From assembly GCA_018401965.1 (NCBI GenBank), contig JAGYJU010000016.1:62001-126000 (forward strand): 64,000 nucleotides of DNA, given 5' to 3'. This DNA is from Roseicyclus sp. Lineage in GTDB: Bacteria > Pseudomonadota > Alphaproteobacteria > Rhodobacterales > Rhodobacteraceae. The notes under the pieces are model-generated. The model made no database searches. It had not been told where the DNA came from and was given only the letters and a program-made list of their open reading frames with translations. This document shows, piece after piece, positions 17,593 to 26,485 of this stretch (its first letter is position 1; every line of letters starts with the position of its first letter). The translations under genes and the position numbers were made by a program.

Positions 17593-18618
17593 ATGATGGG
17601 TGGCCCGCGTCTGCGCATCGCCACCTATAACGTGGAATGGTTCCACACCCTGTTCGACGACAAGGGCCGGTTGCTGGACACGGGCGGTTGGTCCGGGCGG
17701 CAGGATGTCACCCGTGCCGACCAGATCGCGGCGCTGATCCGGGTGTTTCGCGCGCTGGATGCCGATGCCATCCTGGTGGTCGAGGCCCCCGATATCTCGC
17801 GCCACCGCAACGGGGCCAAGGCACTGGCCAATTTCGCCCGCGAGGCAGGCCTGCGGGCCCGCGACGTCTGCGTGGGCTTTGCCAATGACACCCAGCAGGA
17901 ACTGATGCTGCTGCATGATCCCGATGTCATCCGCGCCACCCATGACCCGATGGACATCGGCGCCCCCCGCTTCGACGGGCAGTTTCACATCGATCTGGAT
18001 GTGGACGCGACCGAGGATGTGGTCACCTTTTCCAAGCCGCCGCTGGAACTGCGGCTGGACACGCCCATCGGTGAGATCCGCATGATCGGCGTGCATGTGA
18101 AATCCAAGGCGCCCCATGGCGCGCGCGACCATGACCATGCGATGAAAATCGCCATCGCGAACCGACGCAAGCAATTGGCGCAATGCATCTGGCTGCGCCG
18201 CCGGATCGAGGCGCATCTGGCCGAAGGCGCGCCGCTGATCGTTCTGGGCGATCTGAACGACGGGCCCGGCCTTGATGGCTACGAGGAATTGTTCGGGCAG
18301 TCCGGGCTGGAAATCGTGATGGGCTGGGCCGGCATGCGCGACCGGCTGATGTTTGACCCGCATGCCGCGCGCGCGCTGGAACGTCGGATCATGGCCGCGC
18401 CGACCACCGCGCGGTTCTTCATCGCCGCCGAGGGGCGATATCTGTCGGCGCTGCTGGATTACATCATGGTCTCGCCCGATCTGCGCGACCGCGCGCGGCG
18501 CTGGCACATCTGGCACCCGTTCGAAGACCCCGCCTGTTGGGAAGACACCGCCTTGCGCGACGCACTTTTGACCGCATCGGATCATTTTCCGGTGACATTG
18601 GACCTTGCGACGGGGTGA
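17593..18618 (+). CDS. Endonuclease/exonuclease/phosphatase-family protein
   Basis: The 341-residue protein has the metal-dependent EEP fold. Landmarks are RIATYNVEWF at the N-terminus, VVEAPD near 57 (catalytic Glu), GVHVKSKAPHG near 160, GDLNDGPG near 220, and the terminal SDHFPVTLDL with the catalytic Asp-His. These are the standard active-site residues, so it is probably an active hydrolase; the substrate (DNA or a phosphodiester/phospholipid) is not predictable. Two ATGs in tandem at 17593 and 17596 follow the J-domain gene almost directly. Confidence 0.86.
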   Translation: MMGGPRLRIATYNVEWFHTLFDDKGRLLDTGGWSGRQDVTRADQIAALIRVFRALDADAILVVEAPDISRHRNGAKALANFAREAGLRARDVCVGFANDTQQELMLLHDPDVIRATHDPMDIGAPRFDGQFHIDLDVDATEDVVTFSKPPLELRLDTPIGEIRMIGVHVKSKAPHGARDHDHAMKIAIANRRKQLAQCIWLRRRIEAHLAEGAPLIVLGDLNDGPGLDGYEELFGQSGLEIVMGWAGMRDRLMFDPHAARALERRIMAAPTTARFFIAAEGRYLSALLDYIMVSPDLRDRARRWHIWHPFEDPACWEDTALRDALLTASDHFPVTLDLATG

Positions 18619-18664
18619 AACCCCGCGCTGCAATACCTATCTCGGCCGGGCAAAGCCGGAGGAC

Positions 18665-19027
18665 ATGACCATGCGCCAGATGCTGTGGCTGATCGCCTTT
18701 CTGACCCTGACCGCGCCCGCCATGGCGCAAGACGATGACAGCGACCTGCGCGGCGGGCTGGACCGGCTGGGCGAAGGCGGCCGGATGCTCCTCGAAGGTC
18801 TGATGGACGAGATGCGCCCGATGCTGGACGGGATGCAGCCCTTCCTCGAGGAGGAGGTGATGCCGATGCTGAACCGGCTGGGCGAGATCGTCGATGACCT
18901 GTCGCATTACGACCTGCCCGAACGCCTGCCCAATGGCGACATCATCTTGCGCCGGTCGCCCGATGCGCCACCGGTGGCCCCCGATGATCTGCCTGAAACC
19001 GGGGATGACGGCACGGTGGAGCTCTGA
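18665..19027 (+). CDS. Small secreted acidic protein, function unknown
   Basis: The product (120 residues, or 118 from the ATG at 18671) has a cleavable signal peptide ending AMA|QDD. The mature part is a helical acidic segment (repeated GGxxLLEGLMDEMRPMLDGMQP-like pattern, methionine- and leucine-rich) followed by DLPERLPNGDIILRR. Similar roseobacter proteins are sometimes labelled AAA+ ATPase in databases; no P-loop is present here, so that label is not supported. It should act in the periplasm. Confidence 0.75.
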   Translation: MTMRQMLWLIAFLTLTAPAMAQDDDSDLRGGLDRLGEGGRMLLEGLMDEMRPMLDGMQPFLEEEVMPMLNRLGEIVDDLSHYDLPERLPNGDIILRRSPDAPPVAPDDLPETGDDGTVEL

Positions 19028-19030
19028 CCC

Positions 19031-19100
19031 CGCGGGCGGGCGGGGGCGCTGCCCCCCGTCGCATGCGCGACGCCCCCGGAGTTTTCCGGCCAAGATGAAG
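19031..19100. repeat. Recurring intergenic motif, copy 2
   Basis: A GGGGGCGCTGCCCCCC palindrome and a GTCGCATGCGCGAC palindrome are followed by CCCCCGGAGTTTTCCGGCC and AAGATGAAG. It is related to the copy at 10873-10934. It fills most of the gap before the peptidase gene and might act as a transcription terminator. Confidence 0.55.
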
Positions 19101-19177
19101 CGGGCGTGCAGCACGGGTTGAGACCCGGCCAAGGACGCGCCATATCTGGGGCAAGCGTTTTGCAAAAGAGGTTCGAC

Positions 19178-21007
19178 ATGCACCTGCCCCATCCCGCCGC
19201 CCTGCGCCGCGACGCCGCCACCGACACCGGGGGCGCGCCCTTGGGGGCCTTGCCGGATTGGGATTTGTCCGATCTCTATAGCGCCCCCGACGCCGAGGCG
19301 CTGACCCGCGACCTGGGCTGGCTGGAGCGTGAATGCCGCGATTTCGCCGCCAGCTACGAGGGCAAGCTGGCCGATCTGGACAGCGCCGCGATGCTGGCCT
19401 GTATCACGCGCTATGAACGGATCGACACCGTGGCCGGGCGCATCATGTCCTATGCGGGCCTGCGCTATTATCAGCACACCACGGATGCGGACCGGGCCAA
19501 GTTCATGTCCGACATGCAGGACAAGATCACCACCTACACCACCGCGCTGGTGTTTTTCAGCCTGGAATTCAACCGCATCCCCGACGACCGCTACCATGCC
19601 GTGTTCGACGCGGACGCGGCCCTTGCGCGCTACAAGCCAGTGTTTGACCGCATGCGGGCGATGAAGCCCTACCAACTCTCCGATGAGTTGGAAAAATTCC
19701 TGCATGACCAATCGGTCGTGGGGGCATCGGCCTGGAACAAGCTGTTTGATGAAACCATCGCGGGCATGAGTTTCGAGGTCGAGGGCGACCGACTTGGTAT
19801 CGAGGCGACGCTGAACCTGTTGACGGACGCCGACCGCGCCCGGCGCGAAGCAGGCGCGCGCGCGCTGGCCGAGGCCTTTGGGGAAAAGCTGCCGCTCTTT
19901 GCCCGGGTGCACAACACGCTGGCCAAGGAAAAAGAGATTTCCGACCGTTGGCGCGGCCTGCCAAGCCCGCAGACGGGCCGCCACCTGTCGAACCATGTCG
20001 AACCCGAGGTGGTCGAGGCGCTGCGCAACGCCGTTGTGGCGGCCTACCCGCGCCTATCGCATCGCTACTATGCGCTCAAGGCAAAGTGGTTGGGGCTTGA
20101 TCGCCTGCAGGTCTGGGATCGCAACGCGCCCCTGCCGATGGAACAGACCAGGATTTTCGGCTGGGACGAGGCGCGCACGGTCGTGACCGATGCCTATGCC
20201 GGCTTTGACCCGCGCATGGCCGAGCTGGCAGAGCCGTTTTTCACCAAGGGTTGGATCGATGCGGGCGTGAAAGAGGGCAAGGCGCCGGGCGCTTTCGCGC
20301 ATCCGACGGTGGCCGATGTGCATCCTTACGTGATGCTGAACTATCTTGGCAAACCGCGCGACGTGATGACGCTGGCCCATGAACTGGGGCATGGCGTGCA
20401 CCAGCGGCTGGCGGCCGGACAGGGGGAATTGCTGTCATCCACACCGCTGACGCTTGCGGAAACCGCATCGGTCTTTGGCGAGATGCTGACCTTCCGCAAG
20501 ATGCTGGCCGAGGCCAAGGACAATGCCGCGCGCAAGGTTCTGTTGGCCGGCAAGGTCGAGGACATGATCAACACGGTCGTGCGCCAGATCGCGTTCTACG
20601 ATTTCGAATGCAAACTGCACGCCGCGCGGCGCGAGGGCGAATTGACGCCCGAGGACATCAACCTGCTGTGGATGAGCGTGCAGGCCCAAAGCCTTGGGCC
20701 GGTGTTCGATTTCATGGAAGGGTATGAGACCTTCTGGGCCTATATCCCGCATTTCGTGCATTCGCCGTTTTACGTCTATGCCTATGCCTTTGGCGACGGG
20801 TTGGTGAACGCGCTTTACGCCGTCTATGCCGAGGGCACGCCGGGGTTCGAGGACAAGTATTTCGACATGCTGAAGGCGGGCGGGTCCAAGCATCACAAGG
20901 ACTTGCTGGCGCCCTTTGGGCTCGATGCGTCCGACCCGGCGTTCTGGGACAAGGGCCTGTCGATGATCGAAGGCTTCATCGACGAGCTGGAGGCGATGGA
21001 GGGCTAA
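19178..21007 (+). CDS. pepF: M3-family oligoendopeptidase F
   Basis: This cytoplasmic zinc metallopeptidase cleaves short peptides. The 609-residue protein has the catalytic motif HELGHGVHQ near residue 400 with the downstream Glu in AETASVFGE, and the M3 C-terminal helices with HFVHSPFYVYAYAFGDGL. The start at 19178 precedes the conserved DWDLSDLYSAPD segment. The last two codons and the TAA stop lie at the left inverted repeat of an ISAzo13-family element (from 21001), so the insertion defined the C-terminus; at most a few residues are altered. Confidence 0.92.
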   Translation: MHLPHPAALRRDAATDTGGAPLGALPDWDLSDLYSAPDAEALTRDLGWLERECRDFAASYEGKLADLDSAAMLACITRYERIDTVAGRIMSYAGLRYYQHTTDADRAKFMSDMQDKITTYTTALVFFSLEFNRIPDDRYHAVFDADAALARYKPVFDRMRAMKPYQLSDELEKFLHDQSVVGASAWNKLFDETIAGMSFEVEGDRLGIEATLNLLTDADRARREAGARALAEAFGEKLPLFARVHNTLAKEKEISDRWRGLPSPQTGRHLSNHVEPEVVEALRNAVVAAYPRLSHRYYALKAKWLGLDRLQVWDRNAPLPMEQTRIFGWDEARTVVTDAYAGFDPRMAELAEPFFTKGWIDAGVKEGKAPGAFAHPTVADVHPYVMLNYLGKPRDVMTLAHELGHGVHQRLAAGQGELLSSTPLTLAETASVFGEMLTFRKMLAEAKDNAARKVLLAGKVEDMINTVVRQIAFYDFECKLHAARREGELTPEDINLLWMSVQAQSLGPVFDFMEGYETFWAYIPHFVHSPFYVYAYAFGDGLVNALYAVYAEGTPGFEDKYFDMLKAGGSKHHKDLLAPFGLDASDPAFWDKGLSMIEGFIDELEAMEG

Positions 21008-22350
21008 GGGTTCGTTCAAGAATAATCGCTTCTTATTGTGGTTTTGTTCTGCGGTTTGATGGTGTAGTTCCAGTCGCCGTGGAAGTCGTGTCGGATTATG
21101 TTGAGGGCGGTCATTTCGACATCGCGGACCTTGACGCCCTTTGGGTATGTGTTGGTGTCTAGTTCGCTGCGCACCTTCAGGCCAGTTTTGGTGGTTGTGG
21201 CGGCGATCAGTTGGACAATGGTCTGGTAGCTGACCAGGGGTCGGCCTCGCCAGTTCTGAGTGATGAACGAGAAGAGGCGGTGCTCGATCTTGTTCCACTT
21301 GCTGGTTCCCGGGGGGAGATGGCAGACGGTGATTTCAAGGCCGAGCTCGTTGGCGAGGGCTTGGAGTTCAAGCTTCCACAGCCGCACGCGCGAGCCGTTG
21401 GAGCCGCCGCCATCTGCGGTGATCGTCAGCTTGGTGGCATTGGGGTAGCGCGCGCGGCCCATGCTGCACCACCATCGGCGGATCGAGTTGACCGCAAAGC
21501 TGGCGGTATCATTGTCGATGCCGACGCTGACCCAGCCAGCGTTGTCAGCGATGTCGTAGACACCGTAAGGCGAGGCCCGCCCAAGCTCGGGGATCAGGAA
21601 GTCATGCACGCGAACCTTCTCAGGATCGCCCTTGGCACGGTACTCCCGGCCGCCGTTCTTGAAATCGCCAACCAGCTCTTTCTTCTTGGTGTCCACCGAG
21701 ATGGTCGGCTCGCCAGCCGCAAGGGCGTCCTTCACCTGATCGTTGATGTAGATGAACTGGGCGTCGCGATCAGGATGGCTGGCCCCCTCCAGGGTCTTGC
21801 GGTTTCCCTGAAGGCTGTAGCCCAAGCTGCGCAGCAGTGCGGCCACCGAGTTGTGGCCGATCCGGTGGCCGCGTCCCTTCAACTCCGCCGCGAGCTTGCG
21901 CAGGCTCTTGGCGGTCCACAATAGCGGTGTCATCGGATCGCCTCGTGTCGCTCCATCCAGCAGATCCTTCAGATCGCCGAGCAACGTCGTGTCGGTGGCC
22001 ACCAGCGGCTTGCGTCCACCGCCCGCGCGGCGAACCCCGCCCGCTGGCACCGCCGCAGCGGTCTCCCCGCGCAGTTCCGCCAGACCACGGCCGATCGTGC
22101 TGCGTGCGATCCCAGTGATTTTGAGACCGCCGCGATCCCGCCTCGCCCCGCAGCCCGCGCCTCGGCTGCCGCAAACCGGCGTCGACCGCGTTCGTCCAGT
22201 ACCGGTTTCAGCGCTTCATAACGCAGACGTATCGCCATGGCATCAATCATGCCGCCGATTCTGCACCCTGCAGGTCCCCAGGGGAATCCCAAAAAAGACG
22301 AAAAGCTCGCTATTTTACGATTCGGTTGTTTATAAACGATCCCTAAGCCC
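21001..22350 (-). mobile_element. ISAzo13-family insertion sequence
   Basis: The left end reads GGGCTAAGGGTTCGTT and the right end, read inward, GGGCTTAGGGATCGTT, an imperfect terminal inverted repeat. The element is about 1350 bp and carries one transposase on the minus strand. The exact boundary is uncertain by a few bases, and a TA duplication (21005-21006, 22344-22345) is one possibility. It sits between pepF and the CDGSH gene. Confidence 0.75.
21016..22250 (-). pseudogene. ISAzo13-family transposase, frameshifted
   Basis: The N-terminal piece starts at 22250 with MIDAMAIRLRYEALKPVLDE and a helix-turn-helix region; the frame breaks at the A4 run read on the minus strand (22119-22122). 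One more A would give ...AAVSK-ITGIARSTIGRGLAEL and a continuous frame of 412 codons. The second piece has the DDE core with ISVDTKKKE, ITADGGGSNGSR and HLPPGTSKWNKIEHRLFSFI. The AAAA run could permit -1 slippage, so the gene is either dead or expressed by frameshifting. It is otherwise full length. Confidence 0.85.
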
Positions 22351-22374
22351 CCAACGCCTACCGATCACCAAGGC

Positions 22375-22620
22375 TTACAAACCGTTATGCGACCCGTCGC
22401 AAAGCGGTTTGCGCTGGCTGGCCTTGCAGCCGCAGAAAAACACCGTGCCGTCTTTTTCGGCGGTCCATTTCTGAGGCTGAAAGCCGGTGTCCTTATGCGA
22501 GCCGTCGCAAAACGGTTGTTTCTGCGACCGGCCACAGCTGCACCAGAAATAGGTCTTGCCCTCGGTTACTTCGACCGGAAAAGGGGATTTCTGGGCAATG
22601 ATGGGGGTGTCGTCGGACAT
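22375..22620 (-). CDS. CDGSH iron-sulfur protein
   Basis: The 81-residue protein has two CDGSH units: CSCGRSQKQPFCDGSH and CGCKASQRKPLCDGSH. Each provides three Cys and one His ligands for a [2Fe-2S] cluster, as in the tandem MitoNEET-related (Miner2-like) bacterial proteins. Roles in redox sensing or cluster transfer are proposed for the family. The ATG at 22618-22620 is preferred to one 16 codons upstream because the family begins close to this point. Confidence 0.88.
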   Translation of the reverse strand: MSDDTPIIAQKSPFPVEVTEGKTYFWCSCGRSQKQPFCDGSHKDTGFQPQKWTAEKDGTVFFCGCKASQRKPLCDGSHNGL

Positions 22621-22680
22621 CTGGCGTGCTCCTGTGGGGCGATATGATCCCACCGGGACATGGGCCATGATGGGCCCGCG

Positions 22681-22986
22681 TCAATCCAGATCGGTCCAGG
22701 GCCAGGGTTTCACGTCAGAGGCCGCCGCCTGGTAGCGCGCCGCCTTGGCCATCCAGATCCCCAGGTCGGTGCCGAAATCGGCCAGCCGCTTGTTCCGTTC
22801 GCCGGTGTTGACCAGCATGATGATGAACTGAACCACCGTGATCAGCGTCAGAACCGTCTGGCTGAGGCTGAGCATGATCCAGATCAGCACCATGTAGAGC
22901 AACCGCTTGCCCATGCCGTCCCGGTCGGGTTCGGGTTGATCGCCGGTCAGCCGGCCGGCCAGCCTGTCATCATCGTTACGGTCCAT
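22681..22986 (-). CDS. DUF4389 membrane protein
   Basis: The 101-residue product has one long or two short transmembrane segments (around 28-60, LLYMVLIWIMLSLSQTVLTL) followed by an amphipathic region (NKRLADFGTDLGIWMAKAARY) and a C-terminal PWPWTDLD. This is the layout of DUF4389 proteins, whose function is unknown. It starts two bases downstream of the end of the oxidoreductase gene on the same strand, so the two are probably co-transcribed. Confidence 0.8.
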   Translation of the reverse strand: MDRNDDDRLAGRLTGDQPEPDRDGMGKRLLYMVLIWIMLSLSQTVLTLITVVQFIIMLVNTGERNKRLADFGTDLGIWMAKAARYQAAASDVKPWPWTDLD

Positions 22987-22988
22987 GG

Positions 22989-23963
22989 CTACGACATCCC
23001 CAACAGGTCAAAAACCGCGTCGATGGCCGTTTGCGTGCCGCGCGACGCCTCCAGAGGATAGGGGAACTGCGCCCCGTCGAGAAGATGGGATGCGACCGCC
23101 TCGACCTGGAGCACATATTGCCGGGCATCGGGGAAGGCGATGATCTGCGTCGGCTGGCCATCGCGGGTCACGACCAGGTCGGCCTGCCCGTATTGGCCCG
23201 CGTTGAAGGGCGAGGCGACGGTCAGCGTGGCGCGGTCGCCTTCGAACACCATCTGCTGGCGCTGCTTGGTGCGCATCGACACGTGGAAGGCAAAGCGCAC
23301 ATCGCCCGCCCGCGCCTGCACCCATGTCGAGGTGTCGACCCCATCCTCGATCACCGCATCGGCCCAGGCGATGGCCGGTTCCAGCCCGGTGGCAAAGCGG
23401 AAGGCGCCAATCGGATAGACCCCGATGTCGCGCAGCGCCCCGCCTGCCAGGTCAGCGGACAGGCGGATATTGGCCGGATCGGCCAGCCCATAGGTGAACA
23501 CGCCGGTGACGCTGTGCAGCCGGCCCAGGTCGCCGGCTGCGATCAGGTCGCGCACCTTGTGCCATTGCGGGTGATGGGCGGGCATCCAGGCCTCTGCGAT
23601 CAGGCGGCCGGTGGCGCGCCGCGCCGCGATCAACCGGTCGAAATCGGCATCCTGCAGCCCAATGGGCTTTTCGCACAGAACCGCCTTGCCCGCCTCTGCG
23701 GCCCGGATCGACCAGTCGACATGCAGCGCATTGGGCAGCGGGATGTAGACCGCGTCGATATCCGGATCGGCCAACAGCGCCGCGTAGCTGTCATGCACCA
23801 CCAGGCCGGGCGCCATCTGCGCAAAGGGGGCGGCGCGCGCCGGGTCACGCGTGGCGATGGCGGCAAGCCGCGACCTTGTGGCGGCATTTATGGCCGGGGC
23901 CATGATCTTGCGGGCAAAGCCGGACGCGCCAAGCACGCCCCAGCGGATGTGATCTTGTGTCAT
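22989..23963 (-). CDS. Gfo/Idh/MocA-family oxidoreductase
   Basis: The 324-residue protein has an N-terminal NAD(P)-binding Rossmann domain (WGVLGASGFARKIM near residue 8), the family motif CEKPIG near 97 with the catalytic-site lysine, and the C-terminal alpha/beta domain. Members act on sugars, inositols or related polyols; substrate unknown. ATG at 23963 is used; an upstream TTG would add two residues. Confidence 0.88.
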   Translation of the reverse strand: MTQDHIRWGVLGASGFARKIMAPAINAATRSRLAAIATRDPARAAPFAQMAPGLVVHDSYAALLADPDIDAVYIPLPNALHVDWSIRAAEAGKAVLCEKPIGLQDADFDRLIAARRATGRLIAEAWMPAHHPQWHKVRDLIAAGDLGRLHSVTGVFTYGLADPANIRLSADLAGGALRDIGVYPIGAFRFATGLEPAIAWADAVIEDGVDTSTWVQARAGDVRFAFHVSMRTKQRQQMVFEGDRATLTVASPFNAGQYGQADLVVTRDGQPTQIIAFPDARQYVLQVEAVASHLLDGAQFPYPLEASRGTQTAIDAVFDLLGMS

Positions 23964-24063
23964 GTCCAAGGCGTAGCGCGCGCCGCGGTGCGGGAAAAGG
24001 CAAAAACAAGACCGCCGCCCATGGGGCTGGCCCAGGGCGGCGGCATGTCATCCGGAAAAGGGG

Positions 24064-24960
24064 TCAGGCGTTGGCCAGCATCCCCTGTTCGCGCGCCAGG
24101 TCGCGCATGCGCTTTTGCAGCTTTTCAAAGGCGCGCACCTCGATCTGGCGGATGCGTTCGCGGCTGACGTTGTAGACGCCGGACAGATCCTCCAGCGTCA
24201 CGGGTTCATCGAGCAGGCGGCGCTGGGTCAGGATATCGCGCTCGCGCTCGTTCAGCACCTCCATCGCCTCGGTCATGAGCGACATGCGTTGGGTGTATTC
24301 ATCGCGCTCGGCATAGTCAGAGGCCTGGTTTGCCCCTTCATCTTCCAGCCAATCCTGCCATTGCGTCGATCCGTCGTCATCCGACCCGACCGTCGCGTTG
24401 AGCGAGGCATCGCCCCCCGACAGGCGCCGGTTCATCGAAATCACCTCGGCCTCGGTCACGCCCAGATCATGGGCGATCCGTGCGACGTTTTCGGGCCGCA
24501 GATCGCCCTCTTCCAGCGCGCCGATGCGGGCCTTGGCCTTGCGCAGGTTGAAAAACAGCTTTTTCTGCGCGCTGGTCGTGCCCAGCTTGACCATCGACCA
24601 CGACCGCAGGACATATTCCTGGATCGAGGCGCGGATCCACCACATCGCGTAAGTGGCAAGGCGGAAACCTTTTTCGGGGTCGAATTTCTTGACTGCCTGC
24701 ATCAGGCCCACGTTTGCCTCGGAAATCACCTCGGCTTGCGGCAGGCCATAGCCGCGATAGCCCATCGCGATCTTGGCGGCGAGCCGCAGATGGCTGGTGA
24801 CAAGCTGATGGGCGGCGGCTGTGTCCTGGTCTTCGACCCAGCGCTTGGCCAGCATGTATTCCTGTTCCGGTTCCAGCATCGGGAACTTGCGGATTTCCTG
24901 AAGATAGCGGTTCAGGCCCTGTTCTGGCGATGGGGCCGGAAGATTTGCATAAGTCGTCAT
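24064..24960 (-). CDS. rpoH: RNA polymerase sigma-32 factor
   Basis: RpoH directs RNA polymerase to heat-shock and stress promoters. The 298-residue protein has region 2 (SEANVGLMQAVKKFDPEKGFRLATYAMWWIRASIQEYVLRS, near 80-120), the RpoH box region after it (KKLFFNLRKAK near 133), and region 4 with the helix-turn-helix LEDLSGVYNVSRERIRQIE near 255. Rhodobacteraceae often carry two rpoH genes; this one cannot be ranked as I or II from the window. A promoter is visible upstream, and rluD lies next on the same strand. Confidence 0.95.
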   Translation of the reverse strand: MTTYANLPAPSPEQGLNRYLQEIRKFPMLEPEQEYMLAKRWVEDQDTAAAHQLVTSHLRLAAKIAMGYRGYGLPQAEVISEANVGLMQAVKKFDPEKGFRLATYAMWWIRASIQEYVLRSWSMVKLGTTSAQKKLFFNLRKAKARIGALEEGDLRPENVARIAHDLGVTEAEVISMNRRLSGGDASLNATVGSDDDGSTQWQDWLEDEGANQASDYAERDEYTQRMSLMTEAMEVLNERERDILTQRRLLDEPVTLEDLSGVYNVSRERIRQIEVRAFEKLQKRMRDLAREQGMLANA

Positions 24961-24994
24961 GGGTATGGACCCCCTGTTAGGCTCCGTTTTCAGT

Positions 24995-25022
24995 TATGTA
25001 AACCTGCTTAACTTATCGTCAA
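24995..25022 (-). promoter_or_regulatory. Predicted promoter of rpoH
   Basis: On the minus strand TTGACG (25017-25022) and TACATA (24995-25000) are 16 bp apart, about 35 bp before the rpoH start. A second TTGACC lies just upstream. Confidence 0.45.
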
Positions 25023-25115
25023 GAGGTCAACTGAACTCGATCGGTCAGATAATGCACCCCACATCGTCGAACAGCAAGCGGTGTGATCCCATGCTCACGT
25101 GCATGTGTGCACAGG

Positions 25116-26141
25116 TTACATCCCAGCGTTGCGCAGCCCTTGCACCAGATCCGCCATATCCGGCGGCAGATCGGCGGAAAATTCCATCATCTCGCCGGTC
25201 ACGGGATGTTCAAAGCCAAGCCGCGCGGCGTGCAGCGCCTGCCGGGAAAAGCCGTTCAATTGCGCCGCCATCGCCTGTCCCATCACCTTGTCGGACACGC
25301 GCCTGCGCCCGCCATACACCGGATCGCCCACCAACCCGTGCCCGACATGGGCCATATGCACCCGGATCTGGTGCGTGCGCCCGGTTTCAAGCCGGCATGA
25401 CACCCGCGTGACCGGGCCGAGCGATTCCTCGACCCGCACGCGGGTCACAGCGTGCCGGCCGCCCTGGAACAACACCGCCTGCCGCTGGCGGTCGGTCTTG
25501 TGGCGGGCGAGCTGTGTGGTGATCTTGAGCACGCCACCGGCTTCAAAATTCACCCCGCGCACCCCGTTCAGCCGCGGATCGCCCGGATCGGGCAAACCGT
25601 GACAGATCGCGCTGTATTCACGCTCGACCGTGTGGGCGGCGAATTGATCGGCCAGCCCGTGATGGGCGGCGTCCGATTTTGCCACGACCAAGAGACCGGA
25701 TGTATCCTTGTCGATCCGGTGCACAATCCCTGGCCGCTTTTCGCCGCCGACACCGGACAGGTTGCCGCCGAAATGATGCAGCAACGCGTTGACCAAGGTT
25801 CCGCCCGGTGATCCGGGGGCGGGGTGCACCACCATTCCAACGGGTTTGTTGATGACGATCAGGTCGGCGTCTTCGTGCCGGATATCCAGCGCGATGGCCT
25901 CGGGGGCCGTGGCCACCTCTTCGGCTTCGGCCACGGTGATGTCGATCACATCCCCTTCGACCACCTTGGCGCGCGCGTCGGTGACGGGCACACCGTTCAG
26001 CGTCACGGCACCATCGTCGATCAGCCGCGACAAACGCGAGCGGCTCAGATGCGCATCCTCTGGCACTTCGCGGGCGAGTGCCTTATCAAGGCGGGGGGCC
26101 GGGTCGGGCCCGATTTCGACCGTGACGATACGGATGGACAT
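25116..26141 (-). CDS. rluD: RluA-family 23S rRNA pseudouridine synthase (RluD-like)
   Basis: The enzyme isomerises uridines to pseudouridine, probably in helix 69 of 23S rRNA as RluD does. The 341-residue protein has an N-terminal S4 RNA-binding domain (about 18-80, LSRSRLSRLIDDGAVTLNG) and the catalytic domain with HRIDKDTSGLLVVAK (catalytic Asp, near 150) and RLETGRTHQIRVH. Its start codon (CAT on the plus strand, 26139-26141) overlaps the start of the divergent DUF6476 gene. It lies upstream of rpoH on the same strand. Confidence 0.92.
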   Translation of the reverse strand: MSIRIVTVEIGPDPAPRLDKALAREVPEDAHLSRSRLSRLIDDGAVTLNGVPVTDARAKVVEGDVIDITVAEAEEVATAPEAIALDIRHEDADLIVINKPVGMVVHPAPGSPGGTLVNALLHHFGGNLSGVGGEKRPGIVHRIDKDTSGLLVVAKSDAAHHGLADQFAAHTVEREYSAICHGLPDPGDPRLNGVRGVNFEAGGVLKITTQLARHKTDRQRQAVLFQGGRHAVTRVRVEESLGPVTRVSCRLETGRTHQIRVHMAHVGHGLVGDPVYGGRRRVSDKVMGQAMAAQLNGFSRQALHAARLGFEHPVTGEMMEFSADLPPDMADLVQGLRNAGM

Positions 26142-26478
26142 GGGTGTGGCCGAGCCTCCTGAAACCTCGATCGCCGAGGGTGATCTGCCGCCGCACCTGA
26201 AACGGTTGCGGCTTTTGGTGACGGTTCTGACCGTGACGATGATCGCTGGCGTCATAACGATCAGCGCGGCCCTTGTCATCCGCTTGAATGGCGGTGGGGC
26301 CCCGCAAAGCCCCAGCGTTCTGGTCGCACCGGGCGATTTCGCCCTGCCCGACGGCGTGGGCGCGGTCGGCATCAGCGTCATCGACGGGCGCACGGTGATC
26401 ATCGGCACCGATGGCGTGATCCGTGTGCATGACAGCGAAAGCCGCGCCCTGCTGCGCGAAATCATCCTGGCCGATTAA
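26140..26478 (+). CDS. DUF6476 membrane protein
   Basis: The 112-residue protein has a short polar N-terminus, one transmembrane segment (around 26-50, LLVTVLTVTMIAGVITISAA) and a C-terminal domain ending VIRVHDSESRALLREIIL. It resembles the uncharacterised DUF6476 family found beside rluD in Rhodobacteraceae. The start is ATG at 26140 or 26134; either way it overlaps the start of the divergent rluD gene, an arrangement discussed in the findings. Function unknown. Confidence 0.75.
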   Translation: MGVAEPPETSIAEGDLPPHLKRLRLLVTVLTVTMIAGVITISAALVIRLNGGGAPQSPSVLVAPGDFALPDGVGAVGISVIDGRTVIIGTDGVIRVHDSESRALLREIILAD

Positions 26479-26485
26479 AGGGGGA

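Noticed and set aside
18617-18660. Further REP element after the EEP-family gene (GGGGTGAAACCCC)
   Set aside because: The palindrome is short and lacks the GTAG foot and the shared core of the other copies.
18665-19027. AAA+ ATPase, a label used for similar proteins
   Set aside because: There is no Walker A or B motif; it is a short secreted helical protein.
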